From Candidatus Sulfopaludibacter sp. SbA3 (GTDB lineage Bacteria > Acidobacteriota > Terriglobia > Bryobacterales > Bryobacteraceae): 64,000 nucleotides of DNA. The notes under the pieces are model-generated. The model was not told the DNA's origin and made no database searches. It saw only the letters and a list, made by a program, of their open reading frames with translations. Below are positions 8,061 to 15,875 of the stretch, piece by piece. Where the stretch lies: assembly GCA_945893365.1 (NCBI GenBank), contig CAMDED010000012.1, positions 1 to 64,000 of the forward strand, written 5' to 3'. How positions within the stretch are numbered: the stretch's first letter is position 1; each line of letters opens with the position of its first letter. The translations under genes and the position numbers were made by a program.

Positions 8061-10087
8061 TTTTTCGTCCAGGTATCGATCCAGTCAAGGAAGGTTTTGT
8101 ACCACAACAACGTATTCTGCGGCTTCTGTACCCAGTGCCCCTCATCCGGGTAGAGTAGCAGCTTCGACGGCACTTTCTGCATTTGCAGCGCCGTGAATAG
8201 CTGTAAGCCCTGGCCTGCGGACACGCGGTAGTCCTGCTCGCCGTGAATGACCAAAGTAGGCGTCTTGAACTCCTTCACGAAGTGGCTCGGAGACCAGCGC
8301 GCGTACATCTCCGGGTTATCCCAAGGCATGCCGCCGAACTCCCAGATCGGAAACCAGAGCTCTTCCGTTTCCCCGGCTTTGCTGCGCAAATCGAATACGC
8401 CCGCGTGCGACACGAGCGCCTTGAACCGGTTGGTATGGCCCATGATCCAATTGACCATGTAGCCGCCGTAGGACCCGCCCGCGGCTGCCATGCGAGTCTT
8501 GTCCGCGTAGGGAAGCGCCGCAGCCTGATCGGCCGCCGCCATAACGTCGTCGTACACGCGCCCGCCCCAGTCGCCGTTGATATCGTCGATAAATTTCTGC
8601 CCGAAACCGGTCGACCCCCTCGGATTCGGCATCACCACCACGTATCCGGCGGCGGCGAAGACCTGCGCGTTCCAGCGGTAAGTCCACGCCTCTCCCCACG
8701 CACCCTGCGGACCCCCGTGAATCAGCATGAGCACCGGATACTTCTTCGACGCGTCAAATCCGAACGGCTTGACGAGGAAACTCTGAACCTTCGCGCCTTC
8801 CGCGCCCTCCGTGGACAACTCCTCATACGGAGTGAGCTGATGCATGGCGAGCAGATCGTCGTTCATCCTGGTAAGCGGGGCCGCGGCGCCGCCGCTCGAA
8901 GATACCTTGTAGAGTTCGACCGGACGGGAGCCGCTCTGTCCGGAATAGACCATCGTCTTCCCATCCGGCGTGAACTGCACGTCGTCGAGCTCGGTGTCGC
9001 TCGCGACCGCGACGCGCGCCGCTCCGCCCTCGACCGATATGAACTGGATCGAGCGGCGTCCGCGATCCTCCACGGTGAAGAATATCTTCGACGAATCCGG
9101 CGCCCACGTCTCGCCGGTGACCCATCGGTCCATCCTCTCCGTCAGGTTCGTTACCTTTCCCGTCGCCCGCTCATGCAGCATGAGCCGCCAGCGGTCGGAC
9201 TCGTAACCGGCCCGGAACTGCGCGCGGAAAGCCAGGAACTTTCCATCGGGTGAGTATGCCGGTGAACTGTCGGCGCCGGGATTGTTCGTGATCTTCTTCG
9301 CCGCGCCGCCTTCGATCGGTACTACGTACAACTCCGAATTCGTACTCGTCGCAGCGGATCCGTCCGGATTCATGGCGAAACAGACTTCGGTGCTATCCGG
9401 CGAGATCGCGTAATCGTCCTGCCCGCCGAGCGAAAACGGCGGCACGTCGTGGGTTCCGGGCGTCAAGTCCTTCGCCGGCCCGCTATCCGCGGGAACAGTG
9501 AGCAGGTGGGTGCGCCGCGCGGTCCGCCACTGGTTCCAGTGCCGATACAAAAGAGAAGTAATGATCCGCGCCTTTACCTTACTCGCCTTCTCTTCATCGA
9601 GCTTCTTCCGGTTGCAGTCGTCGTCCGCGCCGCACTCGGGATAGACCTCGCTTGTGAACACGAGGCGCTTCCCGTCGGGGGAAAACAGCACGCCGTCGGC
9701 TTCGGTTGAAAGGTTCGTTATCTGCTTTGCGCCCGTGCCGTCGGCACTCATCATCCAGACCTGGGAACTGCCGGAGCGGTCGGAGATGAATACGATCTGC
9801 TTTGAGTCCCTGGACCACCTTGCCCGCTCGTTCTTCTCTCCGGCGTCGGTCAATTTCCGAGGCGCGCCTCCTGCGAGCGGCACGACGTAGATATGCTTGG
9901 GCCGTTTGTTGTTCGCCACGTCCACGGTTTGAACCGTAAAGGAGGCCAAACGGCCATCCGGGGAAACCTGTGGATCGGCAATACGGGACAATCTCAGCAG
10001 CGCCTGGACGTCGAACGGAAGCTTCTGCGCGAACACTCCGGAACAAGCGGCCAAAGCCAGCAACGCGACACGGCACATATTCTTCAA
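8057..10087 (-). CDS. S9-family serine peptidase (prolyl oligopeptidase/DPP-like), secreted
   Basis: The 676-residue protein opens with a signal peptide (MKNMCRVALLALAACSGVFA, then Q). A beta-propeller made of WD40/TolB-like units follows (PQVSPDGRLASF, RWSRDSKQIVFISDRSG, AYSPDGKFLAFRAQ). The C-terminal alpha/beta-hydrolase domain has Ser539 in GGSYGGYM, Asp619 in HGEQDYR and His651 in DEGHW. It should cleave short peptides in the periplasm. The start is TTG at 10087, which has GAGG about eight bases upstream; ATG at 10078 is the alternative. It is the first gene of a two-gene unit with the M23 peptidase. Confidence 0.92.
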   Translation of the reverse strand: MKNMCRVALLALAACSGVFAQKLPFDVQALLRLSRIADPQVSPDGRLASFTVQTVDVANNKRPKHIYVVPLAGGAPRKLTDAGEKNERARWSRDSKQIVFISDRSGSSQVWMMSADGTGAKQITNLSTEADGVLFSPDGKRLVFTSEVYPECGADDDCNRKKLDEEKASKVKARIITSLLYRHWNQWRTARRTHLLTVPADSGPAKDLTPGTHDVPPFSLGGQDDYAISPDSTEVCFAMNPDGSAATSTNSELYVVPIEGGAAKKITNNPGADSSPAYSPDGKFLAFRAQFRAGYESDRWRLMLHERATGKVTNLTERMDRWVTGETWAPDSSKIFFTVEDRGRRSIQFISVEGGAARVAVASDTELDDVQFTPDGKTMVYSGQSGSRPVELYKVSSSGGAAAPLTRMNDDLLAMHQLTPYEELSTEGAEGAKVQSFLVKPFGFDASKKYPVLMLIHGGPQGAWGEAWTYRWNAQVFAAAGYVVVMPNPRGSTGFGQKFIDDINGDWGGRVYDDVMAAADQAAALPYADKTRMAAAGGSYGGYMVNWIMGHTNRFKALVSHAGVFDLRSKAGETEELWFPIWEFGGMPWDNPEMYARWSPSHFVKEFKTPTLVIHGEQDYRVSAGQGLQLFTALQMQKVPSKLLLYPDEGHWVQKPQNTLLWYKTFLDWIDTWTKK

Positions 10088-10242
10088 TTGTACCGCCTCG
10101 AAATCCGGTCACAAACTTTCAAATTTATTTTTGCCCCGCTAGCTCGTTGTATCGCAAGCCATTTACGCGCGAGCTCGGCGGGCGGCCGGGCGTTTTGCGA
10201 CGTCGCTGCTGATATTATCCGGGCGAGGAGCAGTAATACGAA

Positions 10243-10776
10243 ATGCCAACCACATCCCCAGCCGGAGCGAACCGGCGCGACGGAAAGAAACCGGGCTGCC
10301 AAGCGCCGGAAAGCCGCGAGATCGTCATTCTGGACGGAGTCCGGCACGGACTCCGGGCCAAGACCGCTTTGTTGCCTTTTGAAGACCCAGCCGAGTTCGA
10401 GGCGTTGAAATCGCACCTCGAAGCCGAGTTGCGTCCCTGCGGGGTTCGGGAATTGCTGGCCTTCGACGGAATCGTTCATGCCGCATGGCTTCTTCAGCGA
10501 GCGCGGATTTTTCACACCGCTCACACCTCGTATCTTTTTATCTGCACGCACAGCCGCATTACGGAGAGCTTGGGCGAAAGCTCCGGCACAATCCAGACCC
10601 TTGGAGTCATGCTCGATGAAGACGCCCGCGGCGCCAAAACCCTCGAATACATCTCCCGAATGGAAAAGCGCTTCGAGAGCGCGTATTCAAGCGGAATTCG
10701 AGAACTGGCTCTCCTCCAGGCGGCTCGCAAAGCCCCGGCCGCCGAGGCGTCCGACTCCATGGCTTCGACGGCCTGA
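10243..10776 (+). CDS. Conserved hypothetical protein
   Basis: The 177-residue protein has a basic N-terminus (ANRRDGKKPGCQAPESRE) followed by HGLRAKTALLPFEDPAEFEAL, then a helical region. This arrangement is familiar from uncharacterised proteins common in Acidobacteria and Planctomycetes, whose N-termini list Asn, Ala and Arg/Lys before a HGL-type motif. No function is known to me. The start ATG at 10243 follows GAGGAG closely. It precedes the cytochrome gene by 74 bases, a gap that is AT-rich and contains a small palindrome. Confidence 0.65.
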   Translation: MPTTSPAGANRRDGKKPGCQAPESREIVILDGVRHGLRAKTALLPFEDPAEFEALKSHLEAELRPCGVRELLAFDGIVHAAWLLQRARIFHTAHTSYLFICTHSRITESLGESSGTIQTLGVMLDEDARGAKTLEYISRMEKRFESAYSSGIRELALLQAARKAPAAEASDSMASTA

Positions 10777-10789
10777 CGCGCGAAAAACC

Positions 10790-10804
10790 GTACAAATTTT
10801 GTAC
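10790..10804. promoter_or_regulatory. Short palindrome in the leader of the decaheme cytochrome gene
   Basis: GTACAAATTTTGTAC is a dyad with six-base arms and a three-base centre. It lies 46 bases before the cytochrome start in a locally AT-rich stretch. It could be an operator or part of a promoter region. This rests on position and symmetry only. Confidence 0.3.
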
Positions 10805-10850
10805 CAATTCTTTACAAATTGTGAGCGCGGTTGTGTTTGATAATAGGGAA

Positions 10851-11804
10851 ATGGGGCTTTGGTTACTGCTTTTCGCGACGTTATTCGCCTGCGCGCAATC
10901 CGCGCCCGGCCAAGCCAAGCCCCCGAGCGGCATACAGGTCAAGGACCTTGGCGGCGGTTTCGTGGGGAGTACGGTTTGCCGCGCCTGCCATCCGGGACAA
11001 TGGCAGAATTTCTACAAAAACCCGCACTTCAAGAGCATTGCCGCCGCCGAGGCGCCGGCTTTGTCGGGTTGCGAGGGCTGCCACGGACCGGGAAAGAGCC
11101 ACGTTGAGGCGGGAGGCGGAAAGACCACGATCCCGCGAGCCTTCTCGCTGATGGAGCCGCGCCAGGCTCTCGATACCTGTCTGAGCTGCCACTCCAAGGA
11201 TTTCGGCCGCGTCAATATTCGCCGCTCGCAGCACACGCTTTCGAACGTAGCCTGCAACAGCTGCCACTCCATCCACAAGTCACCCGTACCGAAGTTTCTG
11301 CTCGCCAAACAGCAGGCGGAGCTCTGCTACGGGTGTCACCCCACGGTCCGCGCTCAATTCTCCATGCCGTTCAAGCACCGCGTGAACGAAGGTTTCATTC
11401 AGTGTTCGGACTGCCATAATCCGCACGGTGCCTTCGCCGCCACGTGGCGAAGCGGGACGCGTCCGCGCATGGTCGAGCAGGCACTTGGCAACGAAGAGGC
11501 TTGCATGAAATGCCATTCCGACAAGCGCGGTCCTTTCCAGTTCGAACACGCCGCCGTGCGCGTCGAAGGATGCGAAACCTGCCATATTCCCCATGGCTCG
11601 ACCAACGCCAAACTTCTTCGACGCCCGGCTGTTTTGGCGGTTTGTCTCGAATGCCACAACGGCGCGGGCTCCTTCGGACGCCAGGCCGACGGCATCACAA
11701 CGCAATCCGGGTCGCACAACATGTTCGATCCGCGCTACCAGAAATGCACCACGTGCCACGTGCGCATACACGGGTCGAACAGCGATCCGCGGTTCTTGAG
11801 GTGA
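10851..11804 (+). CDS. Decaheme c-type cytochrome, DmsE/MtrA type
   Basis: The 317-residue protein begins with a signal peptide (MGLWLLLFATLFACAQSAPG) and contains exactly ten CXXCH haem-binding motifs. In order they are CRACH, CEGCH, CLSCH, CNSCH, CYGCH, CSDCH, CMKCH, CETCH, CLECH and CTTCH. Length, haem count and spacing match the DmsE/MtrA family, periplasmic decaheme proteins that sit inside an outer-membrane barrel and pass electrons across the membrane. The gene directly downstream encodes such a barrel, which makes the assignment strong. I chose ATG at 10851 because it opens the signal peptide. No cell-surface MtrC-like cytochrome or DMSO-reductase gene is next to it. Confidence 0.9.
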   Translation: MGLWLLLFATLFACAQSAPGQAKPPSGIQVKDLGGGFVGSTVCRACHPGQWQNFYKNPHFKSIAAAEAPALSGCEGCHGPGKSHVEAGGGKTTIPRAFSLMEPRQALDTCLSCHSKDFGRVNIRRSQHTLSNVACNSCHSIHKSPVPKFLLAKQQAELCYGCHPTVRAQFSMPFKHRVNEGFIQCSDCHNPHGAFAATWRSGTRPRMVEQALGNEEACMKCHSDKRGPFQFEHAAVRVEGCETCHIPHGSTNAKLLRRPAVLAVCLECHNGAGSFGRQADGITTQSGSHNMFDPRYQKCTTCHVRIHGSNSDPRFLR

Positions 11805-11815
11805 GGTGGAGCCCA

Positions 11816-13792
11816 ATGAGAAAGCGCACACTCCCACTCACCTTCCTCGCCGTTCTCGCTCACGCTCTTCAGGCCCAGCAGGTCGGCAGCGCGCGGGGCC
11901 AGGACGTCAACGGTTACAACGTCATCAATTCTTTTGAAACGGGCTACCGCTTTTCGTCGATCGACGGCGACCTGGGGAAGTACCGCAGCGACGTCAATTT
12001 CCGGAATGGTATCCGGCTCCTTGGCAGCAGCCTCACCGTCAATTCGAAAGACGGCAGAGGACGGCTGTTCGACGAGCTGGTGCTTCAGACCCTCGGGCTC
12101 GGCAACGACCCCTACGAGTCCTCCACGTTACGGCTGCAGAAGAACCGGTGGTATCGCTACGACATGCTCTGGCGCATGAATGAGTACTACAATCCCGGCA
12201 TTCCCATCGCGAACGGGCAGCATCTGCTCGACACCCGGCGCAGGTTGCAGGACCACGATTTTACGATCCTTCCGCAATCGAAGTTCAAGTTTCGCCTCGG
12301 CTACACACGCAATACGCAGGACGGGCCGGCGCTTTCCACGATTCAGCTCTTCGACGGGCGGGGAGACGAATTCCCCTTATTTACGAACATCCGGCGCGAG
12401 CGCAATGAGTACCGCGTTGGCGGCGACTTCGAATTCGTTGGCATCAAACTGCACTGGCTCCAAGGCTGGGACTATTTCAAAGAAGACACGGCGAACCGCC
12501 TCGACGGTCTGAGCGCGGGCAACAACTCCGAGGACCGCACTACACTTGCGGCTTTCTATCGCGCCGAGCCCTATCACGGCTCCACGCCTTTCTCGCGCGT
12601 CAACCTGCGAACGGAACGGAAGTACTTCGCGGTGAATGCGAGGCTCACCTACGCGGGCGGCCGGCGCAACTTCATCATGGACGAAAACGCCATCGGGACG
12701 AACCGGCTTGGCGCGGCCCAGAACCGCCAGATCGTTGTCGGTGGAAATGCCCGCCGGCCCGCGACCACGGGAGATTTCAGCCTGAGCGTCCTGCCAACGA
12801 CTCGCCTTTCGGTAACCAACTCCACGTCCATCTCCAGCGTGCGTATCGATGGCGACGCCGTTTACCGCGAGCTCAGCAACGCCTCGCTCCAGGCGACCAC
12901 GCTGCAATTCCGCTTCCTCGGCATCCACACGACTACGAACATGACCGACACGCAGTATCGCATGTCGGACCGGTTCTGGCTTTACACGGGCTATCATTTT
13001 TCGACCCGAGAAATCCGCTCGGTCGAGTCCGATAAGGACCCGTCGTTCGATCCATTCGTGACAGCCGGCTACCAGGAGAACCGCCAGCACTCCGGAGTCT
13101 TCGGCATCCGGATCAAGCCGCTGAAGCCGGTGACGGTTACGCTCGACGGCGAGGTAGGCCGCGCGGATACGCCGTTTTTCCCCGTCAGCGACAGGAATTA
13201 TCATGCGCTCGGCGGACGGGTTCAGCTCAAACAGAAGAGCGTCCTGCTTTCAGCCGCGTACCGTGAGAAATATAACACGAATTCCGTTTCGCTGTCGGCG
13301 CATAGTTCGCGGGGACGCAACTATTCATTCGACGCCTCCTGGGCGCCCGCCGCCAAGTTTTCGCTCGACGCCGGGTATTCCAAGATGCATCTGGACACCG
13401 TCTCGGGCATCGCCTTTTTCGGCCTCGGCAACTTTCTCCAAAGCAACTCGTATTACGTCAGTAACCTGCACGCCGCAAATATCGGCGTGCGCGTGGCTTC
13501 GCACAAACGGGCGGAATTTTACGGCGGTTATTCGATCACGAAGGATGTCGGAGGGTCGAAATTCGCGTTAGGGCCACTAGCCTTGCCGCCGCCGAACACG
13601 CTGTTGTTTCCGCAGGAGTTTCCGCTATCGTTCCAGTCTCCCCTCGCGCGGGTTTCCATCCTTGTGCGCGACAAGCTTCGCTGGAATTTCTCCTGGCAGT
13701 ATTACCGGTACAGCGAAGATTTCGGGCTTTTCGGCGTGGGGCAGAACTACCGGGCGCATACCGGTTACACTAGCCTTCTATGGGCTTTCTGA
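11816..13792 (+). CDS. MtrB/PioB-family outer-membrane barrel
   Basis: The 658-residue protein has a signal peptide (MRKRTLPLTFLAVLAHALQA) and then long alternating strands such as INSFETGYRFSSIDGDLGKY, LRLQKNRWYRYDMLWRMNEY and KHRLGY-like repeats through to TGYTSLLWAF. It ends in Phe like a typical barrel. The Tyr/Arg/Asp-rich strands, length near 650-700 and position 11 bases after a decaheme cytochrome all fit MtrB/PioB, the sheath that holds MtrA-type cytochromes. The N-terminal CXXC of Shewanella MtrB is not present. The start ATG at 11816 follows GAGGTGGA. The stop overlaps the next gene by 13 bases. Confidence 0.82.
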   Translation: MRKRTLPLTFLAVLAHALQAQQVGSARGQDVNGYNVINSFETGYRFSSIDGDLGKYRSDVNFRNGIRLLGSSLTVNSKDGRGRLFDELVLQTLGLGNDPYESSTLRLQKNRWYRYDMLWRMNEYYNPGIPIANGQHLLDTRRRLQDHDFTILPQSKFKFRLGYTRNTQDGPALSTIQLFDGRGDEFPLFTNIRRERNEYRVGGDFEFVGIKLHWLQGWDYFKEDTANRLDGLSAGNNSEDRTTLAAFYRAEPYHGSTPFSRVNLRTERKYFAVNARLTYAGGRRNFIMDENAIGTNRLGAAQNRQIVVGGNARRPATTGDFSLSVLPTTRLSVTNSTSISSVRIDGDAVYRELSNASLQATTLQFRFLGIHTTTNMTDTQYRMSDRFWLYTGYHFSTREIRSVESDKDPSFDPFVTAGYQENRQHSGVFGIRIKPLKPVTVTLDGEVGRADTPFFPVSDRNYHALGGRVQLKQKSVLLSAAYREKYNTNSVSLSAHSSRGRNYSFDASWAPAAKFSLDAGYSKMHLDTVSGIAFFGLGNFLQSNSYYVSNLHAANIGVRVASHKRAEFYGGYSITKDVGGSKFALGPLALPPPNTLLFPQEFPLSFQSPLARVSILVRDKLRWNFSWQYYRYSEDFGLFGVGQNYRAHTGYTSLLWAF

Positions 13793-14850
13793 TTCTGCTG
13801 GTCGCGCTGGCGGCCGCCTCCCCAGCCGCCGAACATATCCTGGTCTACGAAGACAAGGGCCGTTTCGGGGGCTGGCCCGCGAACCACGGCATCTGGTCCT
13901 GGGGCGACGAAATTCTGGTAGGCTTCAGCGCCGCATGGCATCAGGTGAAGGACATCGGCCGTCATCAGGCCAACTCGGATAAACCCGAAGAACCGCGCCT
14001 CGCCCGATCTCTCGACGGAGGCCGCACGTGGAAGATCGAAACGCCGCCGGGCCTGCTGCCGCCCGAGCAGGGAGGCCGCCCCATCGCGGAACTTGCCGAG
14101 CCGCTCGACTTCACGAATCCCAACTTCGCGATGACGCTCCGGTTCACGAATATTCACACCGGTCCCTCGCGCCTGCACTACTCAAACGACCGCGGCCGTA
14201 CGTGGCACGGAGCCTTCAATTTCCCCTTATTCGGCCAGAAGGGCATTGCCGCTCGCACGGATTACATCGCCCTCGGCAAGCGGGAATGCCTGGTATTTCT
14301 CACGGCGTCGAAGCAGAATGGCCGCGAGGGACGTCCGCTGGTTGTCCGCACGACCGACGGCGGCCTCAATTGGAAGTTCCTTTCCTGGATCGGGCCTGAG
14401 CCCAGCGGCTTCTCGATCATGCCTTCCTCCATCCGCCTTTCGACGGGGCGCATCATCACGACCGTCCGGGTGAAGGAAGATCCTCCAAACTGGATCGACG
14501 CCTACGCCTCGGACGACAACGGCGCGACCTGGAGCTACTTGAACCGCCCCGTGCCCTCGACGGGCGGGAGCAGCGGGAATCCACCGAGCCTCCTTAAGTT
14601 GAAGGATGGCCGGCTCGCGCTGACCTACGGCCATCGGTCTGAACCCTATTCGATCCGCGCGCGCCTCAGCAACGACCAAGGCAAGACCTGGAGCGGCGAT
14701 ATCACGCTCCGCGACGGCGCACCGGCCTGGGACCTGGGCTATACCCGCTCCGTCCAGCGTCCGGATGGTAAGATCGTGACGGTGTATTACTTCATGCGCG
14801 AAAAGCATGCGGAGCGTTTTATCGCCGGCACGATTTGGGATCCAAAATGA
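13780..14850 (+). CDS. Sialidase-like BNR/Asp-box propeller protein, exported
   Basis: The 356-residue protein has a short signal peptide (MGFLILLVALAAASPAA) and five Asp-box repeats: SLDGGRTW, SNDRGRTW, TTDGGLNW, SDDNGATW and SNDQGKTW. This is the six-bladed sialidase fold. It may remove terminal sugars, but I cannot place the full set of three Arg residues and the catalytic Tyr, so exo-sialidase activity is not certain. It overlaps the barrel gene by 13 bases and the isomerase-like gene by four, and so belongs to the same transcript as the cytochrome genes. Confidence 0.8.
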   Translation: MGFLILLVALAAASPAAEHILVYEDKGRFGGWPANHGIWSWGDEILVGFSAAWHQVKDIGRHQANSDKPEEPRLARSLDGGRTWKIETPPGLLPPEQGGRPIAELAEPLDFTNPNFAMTLRFTNIHTGPSRLHYSNDRGRTWHGAFNFPLFGQKGIAARTDYIALGKRECLVFLTASKQNGREGRPLVVRTTDGGLNWKFLSWIGPEPSGFSIMPSSIRLSTGRIITTVRVKEDPPNWIDAYASDDNGATWSYLNRPVPSTGGSSGNPPSLLKLKDGRLALTYGHRSEPYSIRARLSNDQGKTWSGDITLRDGAPAWDLGYTRSVQRPDGKIVTVYYFMREKHAERFIAGTIWDPK

Positions 14851-15800
14851 ACACCGATATTTCCCGCCGTACCCTCCTTGCAGGCGTCGCCACGGCAGCC
14901 GCATCATCCACGGCATCATCTGCCGCAACCGCCCCTGGCGCGAAACCTCAACTCTGCGTCTTCTCGAAGCATTTCCAATGGACCAACGTCCCGGAGATGA
15001 CCTCGCTCGTCTCGGAAATCGGTTTCGAGGCTGTCGACCTCACCGTGCGCGACGCCGGACACGTGCTGCCGGAGCGCGTTGCCGATGACTTACCGAAAGC
15101 GGCCGAGACAATCCGCAAGGCGGGGCTGAAGCTCGCGATGATCACGAGCGGCATCGTCGACGCGCATTCGCCGCATGCCGAAACGGTCGTGAAGACGGCA
15201 TCGGCAGTCGGCCTCAAGTATTACCGCTGGGGCGGATTCAAATACAGCCAGGCGAAGAGTATTCCCGCGCAACTTGTGGAGTTTCGCGCGCGGTCGAAGG
15301 ACCTGGCGGCGCTTAACAAATCGTATGGCATGTGCGCGATGTACCACACGCACTCGGGTGTAGGGCAGGTCGGCGCTTCGTTCTGGGATCTGTGGGAGAT
15401 CCTGAAGGACCTCGACAACGACGCTGTTTCCGTGAACTACGACATTGGCCACGCGACGGTCGAAGGCGGCTTGGGCGGCTGGCTTCACAGCGCCCGCTTA
15501 TTGATGCCGATGATCCGGGGCACCGCGATCAAGGACTTCTACTGGGCGAAGGGAACGAAGGGGTGGACGCCCGAGTGGTGCGGCCTCGGACAGGGAATGG
15601 TGAATTTCGCCGAATATTTCAGGATGCTCAAGAAAGGCGGCTTCGCCGGACCGGTCCAGGTTCATTTCGAGTATCCGGAGTTGGGCGACGCGCATACCGG
15701 TAAGACGAAGTCCACGATTTCACGAGACAAGTTCGTCGCAATCATGAAGCGCGACCTAAAGGTCTATCGGGCGGTGGCCGCGGAGACGGCATTCGCCTGA
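14847..15800 (+). CDS. Sugar phosphate isomerase/epimerase-like TIM-barrel protein, Tat-exported
   Basis: The 317-residue protein starts with a Tat-type signal (SRRTLLAGVATAAASS). Next is an AP-endonuclease-2/xylose-isomerase-like barrel with MTSLVSEIGFEAVDLTV, MYHTHSG, VNYDIGHA and VQVHFEYPEL carrying likely metal ligands. Such exported TIM-barrel proteins are abundant in Solibacter and Planctomycetes, and few have known substrates. ATG at 14847 overlaps the previous stop (ATGA); an ATG at 14835 is also in frame. A sugar-processing link with the sialidase-like neighbour is inferred. Confidence 0.82.
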   Translation: MNTDISRRTLLAGVATAAASSTASSAATAPGAKPQLCVFSKHFQWTNVPEMTSLVSEIGFEAVDLTVRDAGHVLPERVADDLPKAAETIRKAGLKLAMITSGIVDAHSPHAETVVKTASAVGLKYYRWGGFKYSQAKSIPAQLVEFRARSKDLAALNKSYGMCAMYHTHSGVGQVGASFWDLWEILKDLDNDAVSVNYDIGHATVEGGLGGWLHSARLLMPMIRGTAIKDFYWAKGTKGWTPEWCGLGQGMVNFAEYFRMLKKGGFAGPVQVHFEYPELGDAHTGKTKSTISRDKFVAIMKRDLKVYRAVAAETAFA

Positions 15801-15875
15801 GCGGGAGGTCCGGCGGCCGATCTACGAGCGCCGCCGCGATCGGCCTCACCCGTTGAAGTGAAACGCCGGGCCCGC

